A DNA stretch of 47,162 nucleotides from Cyanobacteria bacterium PR.3.49 (GTDB lineage Bacteria > Cyanobacteriota > Vampirovibrionia > Obscuribacterales > Obscuribacteraceae), in NCBI GenBank assembly GCA_013997645.1, contig PNKB01000017.1, positions 1 through 47,162 of the forward strand. The letters are read 5' to 3'. Below the pieces are notes generated by a model that was not told the origin of the DNA, searched no databases, and saw only the letters and a list, made by a program, of their open reading frames with translations. Position 1 is the stretch's first letter, and each line of letters begins with the position of its first letter. Positions 9,006-17,080 of this stretch are shown in pieces. The position numbers and the translations under genes were made by a program.

Positions 9006-10103
9006 ATGCAGGTTGGGATTGTAGGGCTTTCTGTTACGGGAAAAACCAGTGTCTTCAACGCCGTCAGCGGCGGCTCCGCACAGGTGGGCGGCTTTTCGGG
9101 CAATGAAGCCAATATCGCAGTGGTTTCGGTGCCGGACGAGCGCCAGTCCTGGCTTTCGGAATTGTATAAACCCAAGAAAACCACTTATGCCACTGTCGAG
9201 CTAGTCGACGTTGCTGGCGTTCAGGCTGGCCAGGCAAAGGAAAGTGGTTTCAGTTCGGCAATGATGCAGAACTTGCGTCAAGTCGACGCCCTGGTTCATG
9301 TAGTCAGAGCCTTTGAAAATCCGGCCGTGCCCCACCCGGAGGGACGCATCGACCCCTTTAAGGATGCAGAGCTGTTTGAGCTGGAGCTCATAATTGCCGA
9401 TCTTGGTGTTGTGGAAAAACGTCTCGAGAAGATAGACGCTGAAATCGGGCGCAAAAAAGGTCCGGAGAAAAATGCGCTTGAGCAAGAAAAAGAACTGCTG
9501 GCGAAGTTCAAAGAAGAATTGACCAATGAGAAACCATTGCGCAATGTCGAGCTGACCGATGACGAGCAGAAGATAATTCGCGGATACACTTTCCTTTCGC
9601 AAAAACCGATGCTTATCGTCGCGAACATCGAAGAATCAGATATCGGCAAAGATAAAATCGACAGGCTGGAAAAGCTGCAGTCTTTTGCCGATTCCAAAGG
9701 TATTCCAGTCCTCACATTCTGTGCCAAGACTGAAATGGAAATCGCGCAATTAGATGAAGCCGATCGCGCTGAATTCATGACGGCATTGGGTATTGCAGAG
9801 TCCGGACGCGAGAAGTTAATCAAAGCTTCCTATCAGCTTCTAAGACTGATTGCGTTTTTCACTGTGGGCGAAGACGAAGTAAAAGCCTGGACTATTACAA
9901 AGGGCACGCCCGCTCAGGAGGCGGCCCGCAAGATTCACTCGGATATCGCACGCGGTTTCATACGTGCCGAAGTGGCGCCCTATGAGTCAATCAAGACGCT
10001 CGGCACATGGAACAATGCCAAAGACAAAGGACAGGTGCGTCTTGAAGGGAAGGAGTATCCCGTCGCAGACGGCGATTGCATCAACTTCCGCTTTGCTGTG
10101 TAA
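9006..10103 (+). CDS. ychF: YchF-like translation-associated P-loop GTPase/ATPase
   Basis: A 365-residue protein of the Obg-related YchF family, which is ribosome-associated and usually prefers ATP. Seen: G1 loop 'GLSVTGKTS' (7-15), G3 'DVAGV' (about 70), a coiled-coil insert (about 130-180), the NxxE-type specificity motif 'ANIEE' (about 206), and the C-terminal TGS/DUF933 domain ('TVGEDEVKAWTI' through 'EGKEYPVADGDCINFRF'). The length is typical. The G1 loop departs from the usual GLPNVGKST form. GAGG lies about 8 nt upstream of the ATG. It stands alone downstream of tRNA-Ser. Confidence 0.88.
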   Translation: MQVGIVGLSVTGKTSVFNAVSGGSAQVGGFSGNEANIAVVSVPDERQSWLSELYKPKKTTYATVELVDVAGVQAGQAKESGFSSAMMQNLRQVDALVHVVRAFENPAVPHPEGRIDPFKDAELFELELIIADLGVVEKRLEKIDAEIGRKKGPEKNALEQEKELLAKFKEELTNEKPLRNVELTDDEQKIIRGYTFLSQKPMLIVANIEESDIGKDKIDRLEKLQSFADSKGIPVLTFCAKTEMEIAQLDEADRAEFMTALGIAESGREKLIKASYQLLRLIAFFTVGEDEVKAWTITKGTPAQEAARKIHSDIARGFIRAEVAPYESIKTLGTWNNAKDKGQVRLEGKEYPVADGDCINFRFAV

Positions 10104-10200
10104 GCAAATTTCTTGACTTTTTTCTCTAGCCTTATTGCCAAACTACTGCCAGAATGAAGTAGGTTCAGCCACGCGCTGCGGTCATTTAGGGTGAAAACGT

Positions 10201-11196
10201 TTGTATCCGGTTGAAATTGCCAACATCGAAGACGGAGATCTTGCAGAGTTTCTCAAGCGTGCCAAACCGCGCACCGATCGCGCTCTGGTGGATCTTATCG
10301 TCTGGTGTTGGGGAATGATGATCTTGGGCATCGTGCCGTTTATCCTTCTGCCGAGTATCTGGACTTTCTTGCTAGCCTCTGCCGTCGTCACTTCCCGCAT
10401 GGGCGCCTTACTGGCACTTGCGCACGATGCGCAGCATGCAGCGTTTTTGCCGGATAAAAAATGGAACGATCTTATCGCTGCCTGGTTTTGCGCCTATCCG
10501 GTCGGCTCTATTTTCGGCTCATCTCGAGCCGTGCACATGGCTCATCACAAACTTCTCGGGCATCCTGATGATCCGGATCGCAATTTCCATTTAGAAGACA
10601 ACAAATCAACAGCACGAGAGTTCGTAGTTCATTTTGCTCGCCTGGTTTTCGGCGGACAAGTGTGGACGAGCATAATCAAAAACGGACTTTTGCGACCGCT
10701 AAAACGCGATAAAAAAGATGCTGCGCTGGTTGTCCTGCAGCGAACAGGGCATCCGGAAATTTTGAATCTCGTACCCGTTCAGCTTGTCTTGTGGGGTGCA
10801 TTGTGGCTTGCATCCGGCCAGTGGTGGTTGTATTTCGCTCTCTGGCTGCTACCGATTTTTACGACCGGAACATTCCTTGGCTTTTTGCGCGGTTTTGTCG
10901 ATCATGCGCGTTTGAAAGATGATCAGGACGGACCCATGGAGGGTCGCCTGGTGACTGTTCTCAACGTTGGTCCAGTGGCACGGTGGTATTTGGCGCCATT
11001 CGACTTCAAATATCACGCCGAGCATCATTTGTTTCCCACAGTCCCTCATTACTTTCTTGAGGAGCTGCACACGATTTTGCAAAAGAACAGTGAGATTCGT
11101 AAGCACTATATCTGCCGCAACAGTTATGCGCAGTTTCTTAAAGAATACTGGCACCAAATACGCTACCAGCCAGCGACGGTTTCCGAGCAAGGCTGA
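10201..11196 (+). CDS. Fatty acid desaturase family protein
   Basis: A 331-residue membrane di-iron enzyme. The three histidine boxes are visible: HDAQH (75-79), HMAHH (112-116) and HAEHH (272-276), with hydrophobic segments at about 28-65, 85-105 and 195-240. The family inserts double bonds or hydroxyl groups into acyl chains or carotenoids; the substrate here is unknown. The start is TTG at 10201 with AGGGTGA about 6 nt upstream, and no earlier start is better. It converges with the PepSY-like gene. Confidence 0.88.
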   Translation: MYPVEIANIEDGDLAEFLKRAKPRTDRALVDLIVWCWGMMILGIVPFILLPSIWTFLLASAVVTSRMGALLALAHDAQHAAFLPDKKWNDLIAAWFCAYPVGSIFGSSRAVHMAHHKLLGHPDDPDRNFHLEDNKSTAREFVVHFARLVFGGQVWTSIIKNGLLRPLKRDKKDAALVVLQRTGHPEILNLVPVQLVLWGALWLASGQWWLYFALWLLPIFTTGTFLGFLRGFVDHARLKDDQDGPMEGRLVTVLNVGPVARWYLAPFDFKYHAEHHLFPTVPHYFLEELHTILQKNSEIRKHYICRNSYAQFLKEYWHQIRYQPATVSEQG

Positions 11197-11227
11197 CTTC
11201 AGGAATTGAAATCTTCAAGCCTGAAGT
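11196..11227. terminator. Inverted repeat between convergent genes, possible bidirectional terminator
   Basis: ACTTCAGG (11196-11203) and CCTGAAGT (11220-11227) are perfect 8-bp arms around a 16-nt loop. The arms touch both convergent stop codons. There is no long T run, so termination efficiency is doubtful. Confidence 0.35.
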
Positions 11228-11634
11228 TAAAACTCTTTCTTGATCTTGCCGGTTTTGATATCCACGTGATACCAGTTCATTGTGGCGGTATGAGAGCTGT
11301 CTGGTCCGTCGCTGACGACTTCGTACACGTGCACGATGTATTCATTTCCTTCTTTTCTATCGACATCGATAGTTGGAGTTGCGAGTTTTGACTTGCCCAC
11401 ATTTTTGAAAAACGCTTTTACTTCCGGCTGATTTTTAACAAGGTCAAGTGCCTTTGCCTCGGTAATTTGCCCTTTCTGAGCAGCTTTGGCTTCGCTTTTC
11501 GAAACTGGACCTTTGCTGGCAGCAGCTTGTTTGATAGTCACGCCAGAAGAGTTCTTTGTATCTGCTGCGTGCACTGCAGCAGAGATAGAAAGAGAAACAA
11601 CCAGTGCTGTGCTAATCGCAATTCTTTGTTTCAC
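11227..11634 (-). CDS. Small exported protein, PepSY-like C-terminus
   Basis: A 135-residue protein. Residues 1-23 form a clear Sec signal peptide ending 'AAVHAA'. The mature part starts Lys/Ala/Ser rich and ends with a beta-like stretch, 'EYIVHVYEVVSDG' and 'MNWYHVDIKTGKIKKEF', resembling the end of a PepSY domain ('Y.VD..TG.I'). The function is unknown. It is the last gene of a three-gene operon, separated from the preceding gene by 3 bp. The PepSY resemblance is by eye only. Confidence 0.7.
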   Translation of the reverse strand: MKQRIAISTALVVSLSISAAVHAADTKNSSGVTIKQAAASKGPVSKSEAKAAQKGQITEAKALDLVKNQPEVKAFFKNVGKSKLATPTIDVDRKEGNEYIVHVYEVVSDGPDSSHTATMNWYHVDIKTGKIKKEF

Positions 11635-11637
11635 CGC

Positions 11638-12588
11638 TCACTGCCTCAGTTTTGCTTTGCCTTGATCGATGATGGTTGCGAGCTTGTCTTCGCCGATTTC
11701 TTCTATGCTCGCTGCGCGTTCTACCGGAGCAAAGACTTCAGCATAAAACTGCTCGTCACTAATGAGGTGACTCCAATCCGGAAGCTTATCCCATTCGCCG
11801 TCATTCAAACCGAGTAGGAAGCGCGCCCGAAACGGATCCACGCCTTCCATTTCAAAGGCTGCTATGCGCATGTCTCTGCCTGCGCCTGTATCGAAGTGTG
11901 CGTTGCCTGAGCGATCAAGATCGACATCACCGAATATGTCAAATTTTTTGATCAAGTTTTGCGCTTCTTCGATATACGAATCGTGAACGCGTTTGCCGCG
12001 CTCAGTGAGCTTGTAGCTTGCCGTTTTTACATCGATTTCAATGTATTGCTCTTTTTCCGCCCAGGCAATAAGTTCTTCCAATTCAGGATGATCTTTGGTG
12101 ACATCTATGGCTGCACCAACAGAGATTTGGTGGAGAAACATGGCTCTGCCAAGATCTTGCATCAGTGTTTCCTGGGTTTGCTCGGCTGCGGGTGCGTTCT
12201 GCTGAGCTGGTTTTGCGCTCATAGGAGCGGCTGAATCGTGTGCTACCAGATCGAGGCGGAAGTACTTCATGCCGTCGCGTTCGGACATTGAAAATGCATT
12301 TTTGATCGGAGCATCTGGATTGATATCCCGCCCGTTCGCTTTGAATTCCATCGTGTCTTTTATAAACGAACCTTGTTCGTCGCGACCGAAGATGTACTGC
12401 TGAAGAGCTTTCAGCTCATCCACCTGTCCGGCTGCAAGCGTTTCTGATGCCACCAGTCCGTCGATATCTTCTGAACCGATTACATCAAACACTACATCGA
12501 TAGCATTCTGATTTGCCGTTGATTCGTCAAAGGTCAGTACGCAGGAATGATTTTCTCCTGCATCGGAAAGCCTGAGCTGATATTGCAT
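11638..12588 (-). CDS. Conserved-looking protein of unknown function, possible winged-helix segment
   Basis: A 316-residue soluble protein with no signal peptide. An N-terminal beta-rich half (1-115) is joined by an Ala/Gln/Pro linker (about 118-140) to a helical half. That half contains 'LEELIAWAEKEQYIEIDVKTASYKLTERGKRVHDSY' spread over about 170-206, whose helix-wing look recalls MarR/PadR-type winged helices; I cannot confirm DNA binding. Acidic overall. It sits 2 bp downstream of a lipoprotein gene and 3 bp upstream of a PepSY-like gene, so the three are almost certainly cotranscribed and probably functionally linked. Confidence 0.7.
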   Translation of the reverse strand: MQYQLRLSDAGENHSCVLTFDESTANQNAIDVVFDVIGSEDIDGLVASETLAAGQVDELKALQQYIFGRDEQGSFIKDTMEFKANGRDINPDAPIKNAFSMSERDGMKYFRLDLVAHDSAAPMSAKPAQQNAPAAEQTQETLMQDLGRAMFLHQISVGAAIDVTKDHPELEELIAWAEKEQYIEIDVKTASYKLTERGKRVHDSYIEEAQNLIKKFDIFGDVDLDRSGNAHFDTGAGRDMRIAAFEMEGVDPFRARFLLGLNDGEWDKLPDWSHLISDEQFYAEVFAPVERAASIEEIGEDKLATIIDQGKAKLRQ

Positions 12589-12590
12589 TC

Positions 12591-13421
12591 TTAGCGTCTC
12601 CGTCCGCCGAATCCGCGCATCTTGAAGCCGCCGGATGAGCGTCTGCCGCCCCAGATGGAGCTAGAGCCGCTTGAGGAAGAAGAGCTTCCGAATGTGGATG
12701 AGGACGAACCGCCACCAAACCAGCTGCGTCGTTTTTCAGTAGTGCCGGAAGAGAACCCTCCGGAACCAAATGAATTTTTGCTGGTCAGGCCGCCGTCTGA
12801 TTTGCGCTTGAAGCGATCGAAGAAACCTTGATTGGCTGTCTTTTGTGTTTCGTAGGCAGGTGAGGTGCGCCATGCGGTTCGGTGGTTGTTGAGGGTGCCG
12901 AAGCGATCGTAGGGTGTGTAATAACGACCGCCCCACATGTTCATCATGTGAGAGAACATCATCATCTGAATGAAGGGATTATCGAGAATGCTCCGGTGAC
13001 CGACATAGTGGGTCTGCCCGTCATAGTTGGCGACACGGTAAGGCATGTCGTTATTGACGACATCACCTGTCTGCTCGATTGAGAATACTTTTTCGTCGTC
13101 TTTCTGAAAACCTGGTTCTTTCTTGTTGTCGATGTAGCCGGTTACAACCAGTCGGTTGTTTTCGCGCGTGGCGTCGATTGATACGACGTCCTTGCCTTCA
13201 TAAATTTCGTTGACGCGCTTTTCGAACGAGCCCATCCAGGATTTGAAATCGCTGCCTTTCGATTCGAAGAAAGCCTTTTGAACCTCGTCCAGGTTGATCT
13301 TGCTGGATTCAACCTCAATCTTCGGCTGGCTCGAGACGTAATGCTCGGTGCTCGATTTCGCGCAGCCGGTGACCGTCAAAGCGATGCAAAGGACGCTAAG
13401 AATGCTGAGGCAACGTTTCAT
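12591..13421 (-). CDS. Lipoprotein with Ser/Gly/Arg-rich C-terminal tail
   Basis: A 276-residue protein. It has a type II signal peptide with lipobox 'TVTGC' (Cys about residue 20), so it should be lipidated and anchored in a membrane. A mixed alpha/beta region (about 30-140) is followed by a segment rich in Met, Trp and aromatic residues and then a low-complexity Ser/Gly/Phe/Arg tail (about 200-276) ending 'GGRRR'. GGAG lies 7 nt before the ATG. A TATAGT -10-like box at 13450-13455 (minus) could start the operon. No family recognised. The tail resembles surface or adhesion-type low-complexity tails, which is weak evidence. Confidence 0.72.
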   Translation of the reverse strand: MKRCLSILSVLCIALTVTGCAKSSTEHYVSSQPKIEVESSKINLDEVQKAFFESKGSDFKSWMGSFEKRVNEIYEGKDVVSIDATRENNRLVVTGYIDNKKEPGFQKDDEKVFSIEQTGDVVNNDMPYRVANYDGQTHYVGHRSILDNPFIQMMMFSHMMNMWGGRYYTPYDRFGTLNNHRTAWRTSPAYETQKTANQGFFDRFKRKSDGGLTSKNSFGSGGFSSGTTEKRRSWFGGGSSSSTFGSSSSSSGSSSIWGGRRSSGGFKMRGFGGRRR

Positions 13422-13638
13422 TTGGATACTCCAAAACTAATACAACTTCACTATAACAACGCGCCCAGAGCGAAACGGCTTAAAACGCTTATGGCTGGGG
13501 CTTTGCACCGATCCGTAGTATACAATTAATTAGCATTTTGTGCTGAATCAAGACTTTATCAAAATCAGCGCTCGGCTTCGGACTATTTTTTTGATGTGCG
13601 CTGAAGTTTCGGCACAGGCGGCTTTTGAAGTAATTTAG

Positions 13639-13672
13639 TTGACAAAGTCAAGTAATTGGTTGATACTGTCAA
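13639..13672 (+). promoter_or_regulatory. Promoter overlapped by two palindromic MarR-type operators
   Basis: TTGACAAAGTCAA (13639-13651) is a 13-bp near-perfect palindrome (TTGAC-AAA-GTCAA). TTGATACTGTCAA (13660-13672) is a second copy of the same pattern, 21 bp centre to centre, i.e. two helical turns on one DNA face. The TTGACA -35 box (13639-13644) lies in the first and a GATACT -10 box (13662-13667, 17-nt spacer) in the second. Binding of the downstream MarR protein here would block its own promoter. Confidence 0.65.
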
Positions 13673-13698
13673 GGAGATTCCTTGCGGAGGGCTTTCGC

Positions 13699-14637
13699 AT
13701 GAGTTCGACTCTTGGCGGTGAACTGGAGCGTTGTGTTGAAGAGGTTCGCAGCTTTAACAGGTTCTACACCAAGCAGATTGGTGCACTGACTGAGAGCTAT
13801 CTGGACAGCCGCTTCTCTCTTGCGGAAACTAGAGTTTTGTACGAGTTGGCGCACAGGAATGAAGTGACGGCTAAAGAGCTCTGCGCAGACTTGAACATAG
13901 ATGCAGGTTATTTGAGTCGTATCTTGCGCGAGTTTGAGGACAAGGGGCTGATTAAACGCGTGGCTTCTAAAAAAGATGCACGCCAGCAACTAATTGTCTT
14001 GACTGCAAAGGGTCGAAAGGAATTTTCTCCCCTGGAAAAAGGTGCAGCCGATGGTGTCGCTGAGCTTCTAAAGCCGCTTGCCAGTGGGCGCCGCGCTGAA
14101 GTAACAGCGGCTATGAATGTAATTCGCAATGCGTTGGGCGACAAGAGTCCGAAGAGCGATTCATACTTGTTGCGTAGTCCGCGACCTGGTGACATGGGGT
14201 GGGTTGTCTACAAGCACGGCACGCTGTACAACCAGGAATACGGATGGGATGAGCGTTTCGAATTGCTCGTCGCCGGCATCGTCGCCGACTATATGAAACA
14301 TCATAATCCTGCCAAAGAAGCATGTTGGATCGCAGAGAAAAGCGGCAAGAATGTTGGTTCTGTTTTTCTCGTTAGACACACTGATGAGATTGCAAAACTC
14401 CGGCTGCTAATTGTCGATCCTGATACGCGCGGAATGGGCATCGGCGCACGTTTGGTGGAAGAGTGCATACGTTTTGCAAAACAAGCAGGCTACAGGAAAA
14501 TACAACTGTGGACCAACAGTTGTTTGCATTCAGCAAGAAAAATATATGAGCGTGCTGGATTCAGTCTCATAGAAGAAGCGCCGCATCAAATGTTTGGTGA
14601 AGGCCTGGTAGGACAAACTTGGGAGCTGATTCTTTAA
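13699..14637 (+). CDS. MarR-family regulator fused to GNAT acetyltransferase
   Basis: A 312-residue bifunctional protein. Residues about 15-145 are a MarR winged helix ('FSLAETRVLYELAH', recognition region 'TAKELCADLNIDAGYLSRILREFEDKGLI', wing 'SKKDARQQLIVLTAKGR'). Residues about 160-312 are a GNAT domain with the acetyl-CoA loop 'RGMGIG' (about 253) and 'YERAGF' near the end. Such fusions are known in bacteria as regulator-acetyltransferases. I chose the ATG at 13699 because GGAGG lies 8 nt upstream (13686-13690). The longer TTG start at 13639 would begin inside the operator. Probably autoregulated through the twin palindromes. It overlaps the convergent small gene by 4 bp. Confidence 0.88.
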   Translation: MSSTLGGELERCVEEVRSFNRFYTKQIGALTESYLDSRFSLAETRVLYELAHRNEVTAKELCADLNIDAGYLSRILREFEDKGLIKRVASKKDARQQLIVLTAKGRKEFSPLEKGAADGVAELLKPLASGRRAEVTAAMNVIRNALGDKSPKSDSYLLRSPRPGDMGWVVYKHGTLYNQEYGWDERFELLVAGIVADYMKHHNPAKEACWIAEKSGKNVGSVFLVRHTDEIAKLRLLIVDPDTRGMGIGARLVEECIRFAKQAGYRKIQLWTNSCLHSARKIYERAGFSLIEEAPHQMFGEGLVGQTWELIL

Positions 14638-14891
14638 GAGGAATGCGCTTCGTTGCGGTGTTTCACATGCTTGGGAGCAAAACAGCCGGCAAGATATGCC
14701 CACAGGTAAGGCTGTGCTTTTTCACCCAGCACTTTAATTTCACGCTTCAAATTGTCATCCAACAAATGCTCGCGATACTGCTTGGATACGCGTTCGTACA
14801 TTTGGCAGAAGCGCACTAAATTGGGCACTTTACGGACGAGATAGCCATGCAGCTTGTCCTTTAGCCAGGCTCTGCGTGCAGCTGAAATCAT
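14634..14891 (-). CDS. Small basic protein of unknown function
   Basis: An 85-residue Lys/Arg-rich, helical-looking protein ('RRAWLKDKLHGYLVRKVPNLVRFCQMYERVSKQYREHL' spread over 6-43) with no signal peptide. Its ATG overlaps the stop of the fasciclin gene as ATGA (4 bp), the usual sign of translational coupling, which argues that it is real. It overlaps the MarR-GNAT gene end by 4 bp on the other strand. No family recognised. Confidence 0.6.
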   Translation of the reverse strand: MISAARRAWLKDKLHGYLVRKVPNLVRFCQMYERVSKQYREHLLDDNLKREIKVLGEKAQPYLWAYLAGCFAPKHVKHRNEAHSS

Positions 14892-15475
14892 TGATTAGTC
14901 TCCATAGAATTTTCATTCATCGCCAGAGTTTCCATGCCGGTCAGAGGAAATAGAACCGCGTCGATTGAATGAACAATGCCATTGCGGCAGCTTATATCGC
15001 CTTTCGTGACGACCGCACCGGAAACCGAAACCTGGTGCTGATTATTGATGTTTGTCATCAGAAAATCGCCGGTCATAGTCTTCAGCGCGTCAAATTTTAC
15101 GTTTGTCGTCAGAACGCGTTTCGGCACAATGTGATATTTGACAATATTTTTGAGGCGATTTTTGTCTTCAAATAGGCGTTTGAATGTGGATGTCGACAGA
15201 CTGGAAAATGCTCTGTCATTGGGGGCGAAAATTGTATACGGACCTTTATTGGTTTCTAAAACACCTTGCATGCCGCTGGCGCGCAATGCTTGCAGGAAAA
15301 ATCTGAAATTTCCCTCTTGTTGCAGTTTTTGCACTACATTATTGGAAATCACGCGCCTGTGAACGATTGTGTGATGTTGCAGTGCTGAGCCCGGAAAAGG
15401 TAAGAGCAGTGGCATCAGGAGGCTTACCGCCACAATGACGAATGCCAAACAATCAAAGTCTTTATTTCTCGACAT
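14888..15475 (-). CDS. Exported fasciclin (FAS1) domain protein
   Basis: A 195-residue protein with an N-terminal signal/anchor helix (about 8-30). A single FAS1 domain (about 45-180) has 'GPYTIFAPNDRAFSSL' (H1 box) and 'IVKYHIVPKRVL' around the conserved YH motif, ending with the H2-like 'ISCRNGIVHSIDAVLFP'. FAS1 proteins are secreted or surface adhesion modules. It is the first gene of a two-gene unit with the coupled small basic protein. The promoter region to its right contains a nested inverted repeat (15506-15551). Confidence 0.9.
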   Translation of the reverse strand: MSRNKDFDCLAFVIVAVSLLMPLLLPFPGSALQHHTIVHRRVISNNVVQKLQQEGNFRFFLQALRASGMQGVLETNKGPYTIFAPNDRAFSSLSTSTFKRLFEDKNRLKNIVKYHIVPKRVLTTNVKFDALKTMTGDFLMTNINNQHQVSVSGAVVTKGDISCRNGIVHSIDAVLFPLTGMETLAMNENSMETNQ

Positions 15476-15494
15476 AGAAATTGCCTCCGTCTTG

Positions 15495-15551
15495 CCAGCA
15501 AGGCTTTATCGCCATAAGGCAGCACTGGTTAGACCAGCAAGGCGGCGATAA
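15495..15551. repeat. Nested inverted repeat plus 10-bp direct repeat
   Basis: Outer arms TTATCGCC (15506-15513) and GGCGATAA (15544-15551) enclose a second hairpin, CTGGT-TAG-ACCAG (15525-15537). The word CCAGCAAGGC occurs twice (15495-15504 and 15534-15543). The element lies between the divergent fasciclin and acetyltransferase genes and could be an operator or a leader structure. Confidence 0.5.
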
Positions 15552-15638
15552 GTTCCACCCTGTATGATTGTGTTTCCATGGCAGGCTAATGTTTTGGATC
15601 GCTGTCCTGGGTGGCGTTTCGGCTTTGGGGATGGATTT

Positions 15639-16199
15639 ATGAATGATTTCCGCTTAGAAACTGAACGACTGATATTGCGCCCCTGGATTGAATCGGATGT
15701 AGAACCATTCGCCGCCCTGAATGCCGACAAAGAGGTTATGGAATATTTTCCCAAGCTGATGACTCGGGAAGAAACAGAGGCGATGGTTGCGCGTGTGAAG
15801 GCTCGCTATGCCGAAGACGGCTTTTGTTTTTGGGCGACAGAGGAAAAGAAATCCGGAGAGTTTATTGGATTTGTTGGGCTGGGACGCCCATCTTTTGAGG
15901 CGCATTTCATTCCGTGCGTAGAAATTGGCTGGCGTCTGGCTCGCCCTTATTGGGGCAAAGGTTACGCTCCTGAGGCAGCAAAAGAGGTTCTGCGGGACGG
16001 TTTTGAGCGGTGCCGTTTGCAGGAAATTGTCGCTCTCACCGCGGTTTTAAACGCTAAATCCAGACGAGTCATGGAAAAAATATCGATGCATCGAGATCCA
16101 ACAGACGATTTTATGCATCCGGCATTGGATGATGGGCATCCCTTGAAACCGCATGTACTGTACCGATTATCCTCAAAAGACTGGAAGCAGAAAAAATAG
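15639..16199 (+). CDS. GNAT acetyltransferase, RimJ/RimL type
   Basis: A 186-residue protein. It opens with the RimJ/RimL signature 'LETERLILRPW' and has 'EIGWRLARPYWGKGYAPEA' with the acetyl-CoA-binding loop and 'LNAKSRRVMEKISM' in the last third. These enzymes N-acetylate ribosomal proteins, antibiotics or small amines; the substrate is unknown. I prefer the ATG at 15639, preceded by GGGGATGGA, over an ATG 25 codons earlier, because homology-like sequence starts only there and the longer N-terminus looks non-coding. Single gene. Confidence 0.88.
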   Translation: MNDFRLETERLILRPWIESDVEPFAALNADKEVMEYFPKLMTREETEAMVARVKARYAEDGFCFWATEEKKSGEFIGFVGLGRPSFEAHFIPCVEIGWRLARPYWGKGYAPEAAKEVLRDGFERCRLQEIVALTAVLNAKSRRVMEKISMHRDPTDDFMHPALDDGHPLKPHVLYRLSSKDWKQKK

Positions 16200-16219
16200 C
16201 AGATCTCCGCACACCAAGC

Positions 16220-17080
16220 TCAATGTTTTCTAGTTTTTTCCCACAGTTCAGTGTCGAGAATTTGGTCAAACGTGATTTGCACGAGCTTGCTGGTATCGCA
16301 AATAGATTCGCTATGAGTGAAAAATTCGTCCACATCCTTATTATCATTTTTGTAATTCAAATTTTTATAGGGCAGCGATGCTTGAGATTCAGGGAATTTT
16401 TCAAGCAGTTTTTCTGCTTCCGAATAACGAACTATTGCTAGCGTCTGCTGTGGAATAAGGAGAATTTTTTTAGGCGATGTTCGCTCCCTCACAAGCAGAA
16501 GCAAGTCGGCTTTGGGCAACGCAATAGGAATTCCATCGCCCCAGACAACAAAAGTTTTGACCCGGCCTTCCAAAACACCTGTAAAAAACCTGGGAACAAA
16601 GATACCTTCTCCGAGTTGCTTTTGAAGCTTAGTTGACTCAAAATTCCAACGCCAAATCTGTTCCAAAGTTTGGGAAGGTAAGGTTTGAAATGTTTGTTGC
16701 ACAGAAGAATAGCCAAACTTATTGCTATTACTCCAACTGCTGATAAAGCCCTCTTTGGTATAAGGTCCACTTCCCATTCCATCCACCTGCGGATCGTCGA
16801 TGGCAAAGTGAAAATGCTCAACAAAGGCAGTAACCTCTGGTTCGGCTTCTAATGCGAAGGGTGAAGGTCTAATCAGATTCATGTTAAATGCAATTTCTCC
16901 CTCGGGTAGCTCTTTGCTTGGAGCCGCATAAGAGAAGTGAAAGTAAACTCCTGTACTTTCATTTGCATAGGTGACATCATTCATTTGCCATTCATAATGT
17001 TGTCGACCTTTGAAATAGGCGTTGAATTCGTTTGAGCCGAAAGCCCTGTCTTTCGGCTTAAAATAGAGATCGAAGCTCAT
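16220..17080 (-). CDS. Protein of unknown function
   Basis: A 286-residue soluble protein beginning 'MSFDLYFKPKDRAF'. It is aromatic-rich with mixed beta strands ('GVYFHFSYAAP', 'FAFNMNLIRP'-like segments). It lacks a signal peptide and membrane helices. No catalytic motif is visible. The ATG overlaps the methyltransferase stop (TAATG), so the two are translationally coupled. It is the last gene of the gltX-cysS-methyltransferase series. Stand-alone proteins starting with this kind of 'MSFDLYF' segment occur in diverse bacteria as hypotheticals, and I assign no function. Confidence 0.72.
   Translation of the reverse strand: MSFDLYFKPKDRAFGSNEFNAYFKGRQHYEWQMNDVTYANESTGVYFHFSYAAPSKELPEGEIAFNMNLIRPSPFALEAEPEVTAFVEHFHFAIDDPQVDGMGSGPYTKEGFISSWSNSNKFGYSSVQQTFQTLPSQTLEQIWRWNFESTKLQKQLGEGIFVPRFFTGVLEGRVKTFVVWGDGIPIALPKADLLLLVRERTSPKKILLIPQQTLAIVRYSEAEKLLEKFPESQASLPYKNLNYKNDNKDVDEFFTHSESICDTSKLVQITFDQILDTELWEKTRKH

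Noticed and set aside
10121..10132. T run (CTTTTTTCTC) after ychF as a terminator
   Set aside because: No GC-rich stem precedes it.
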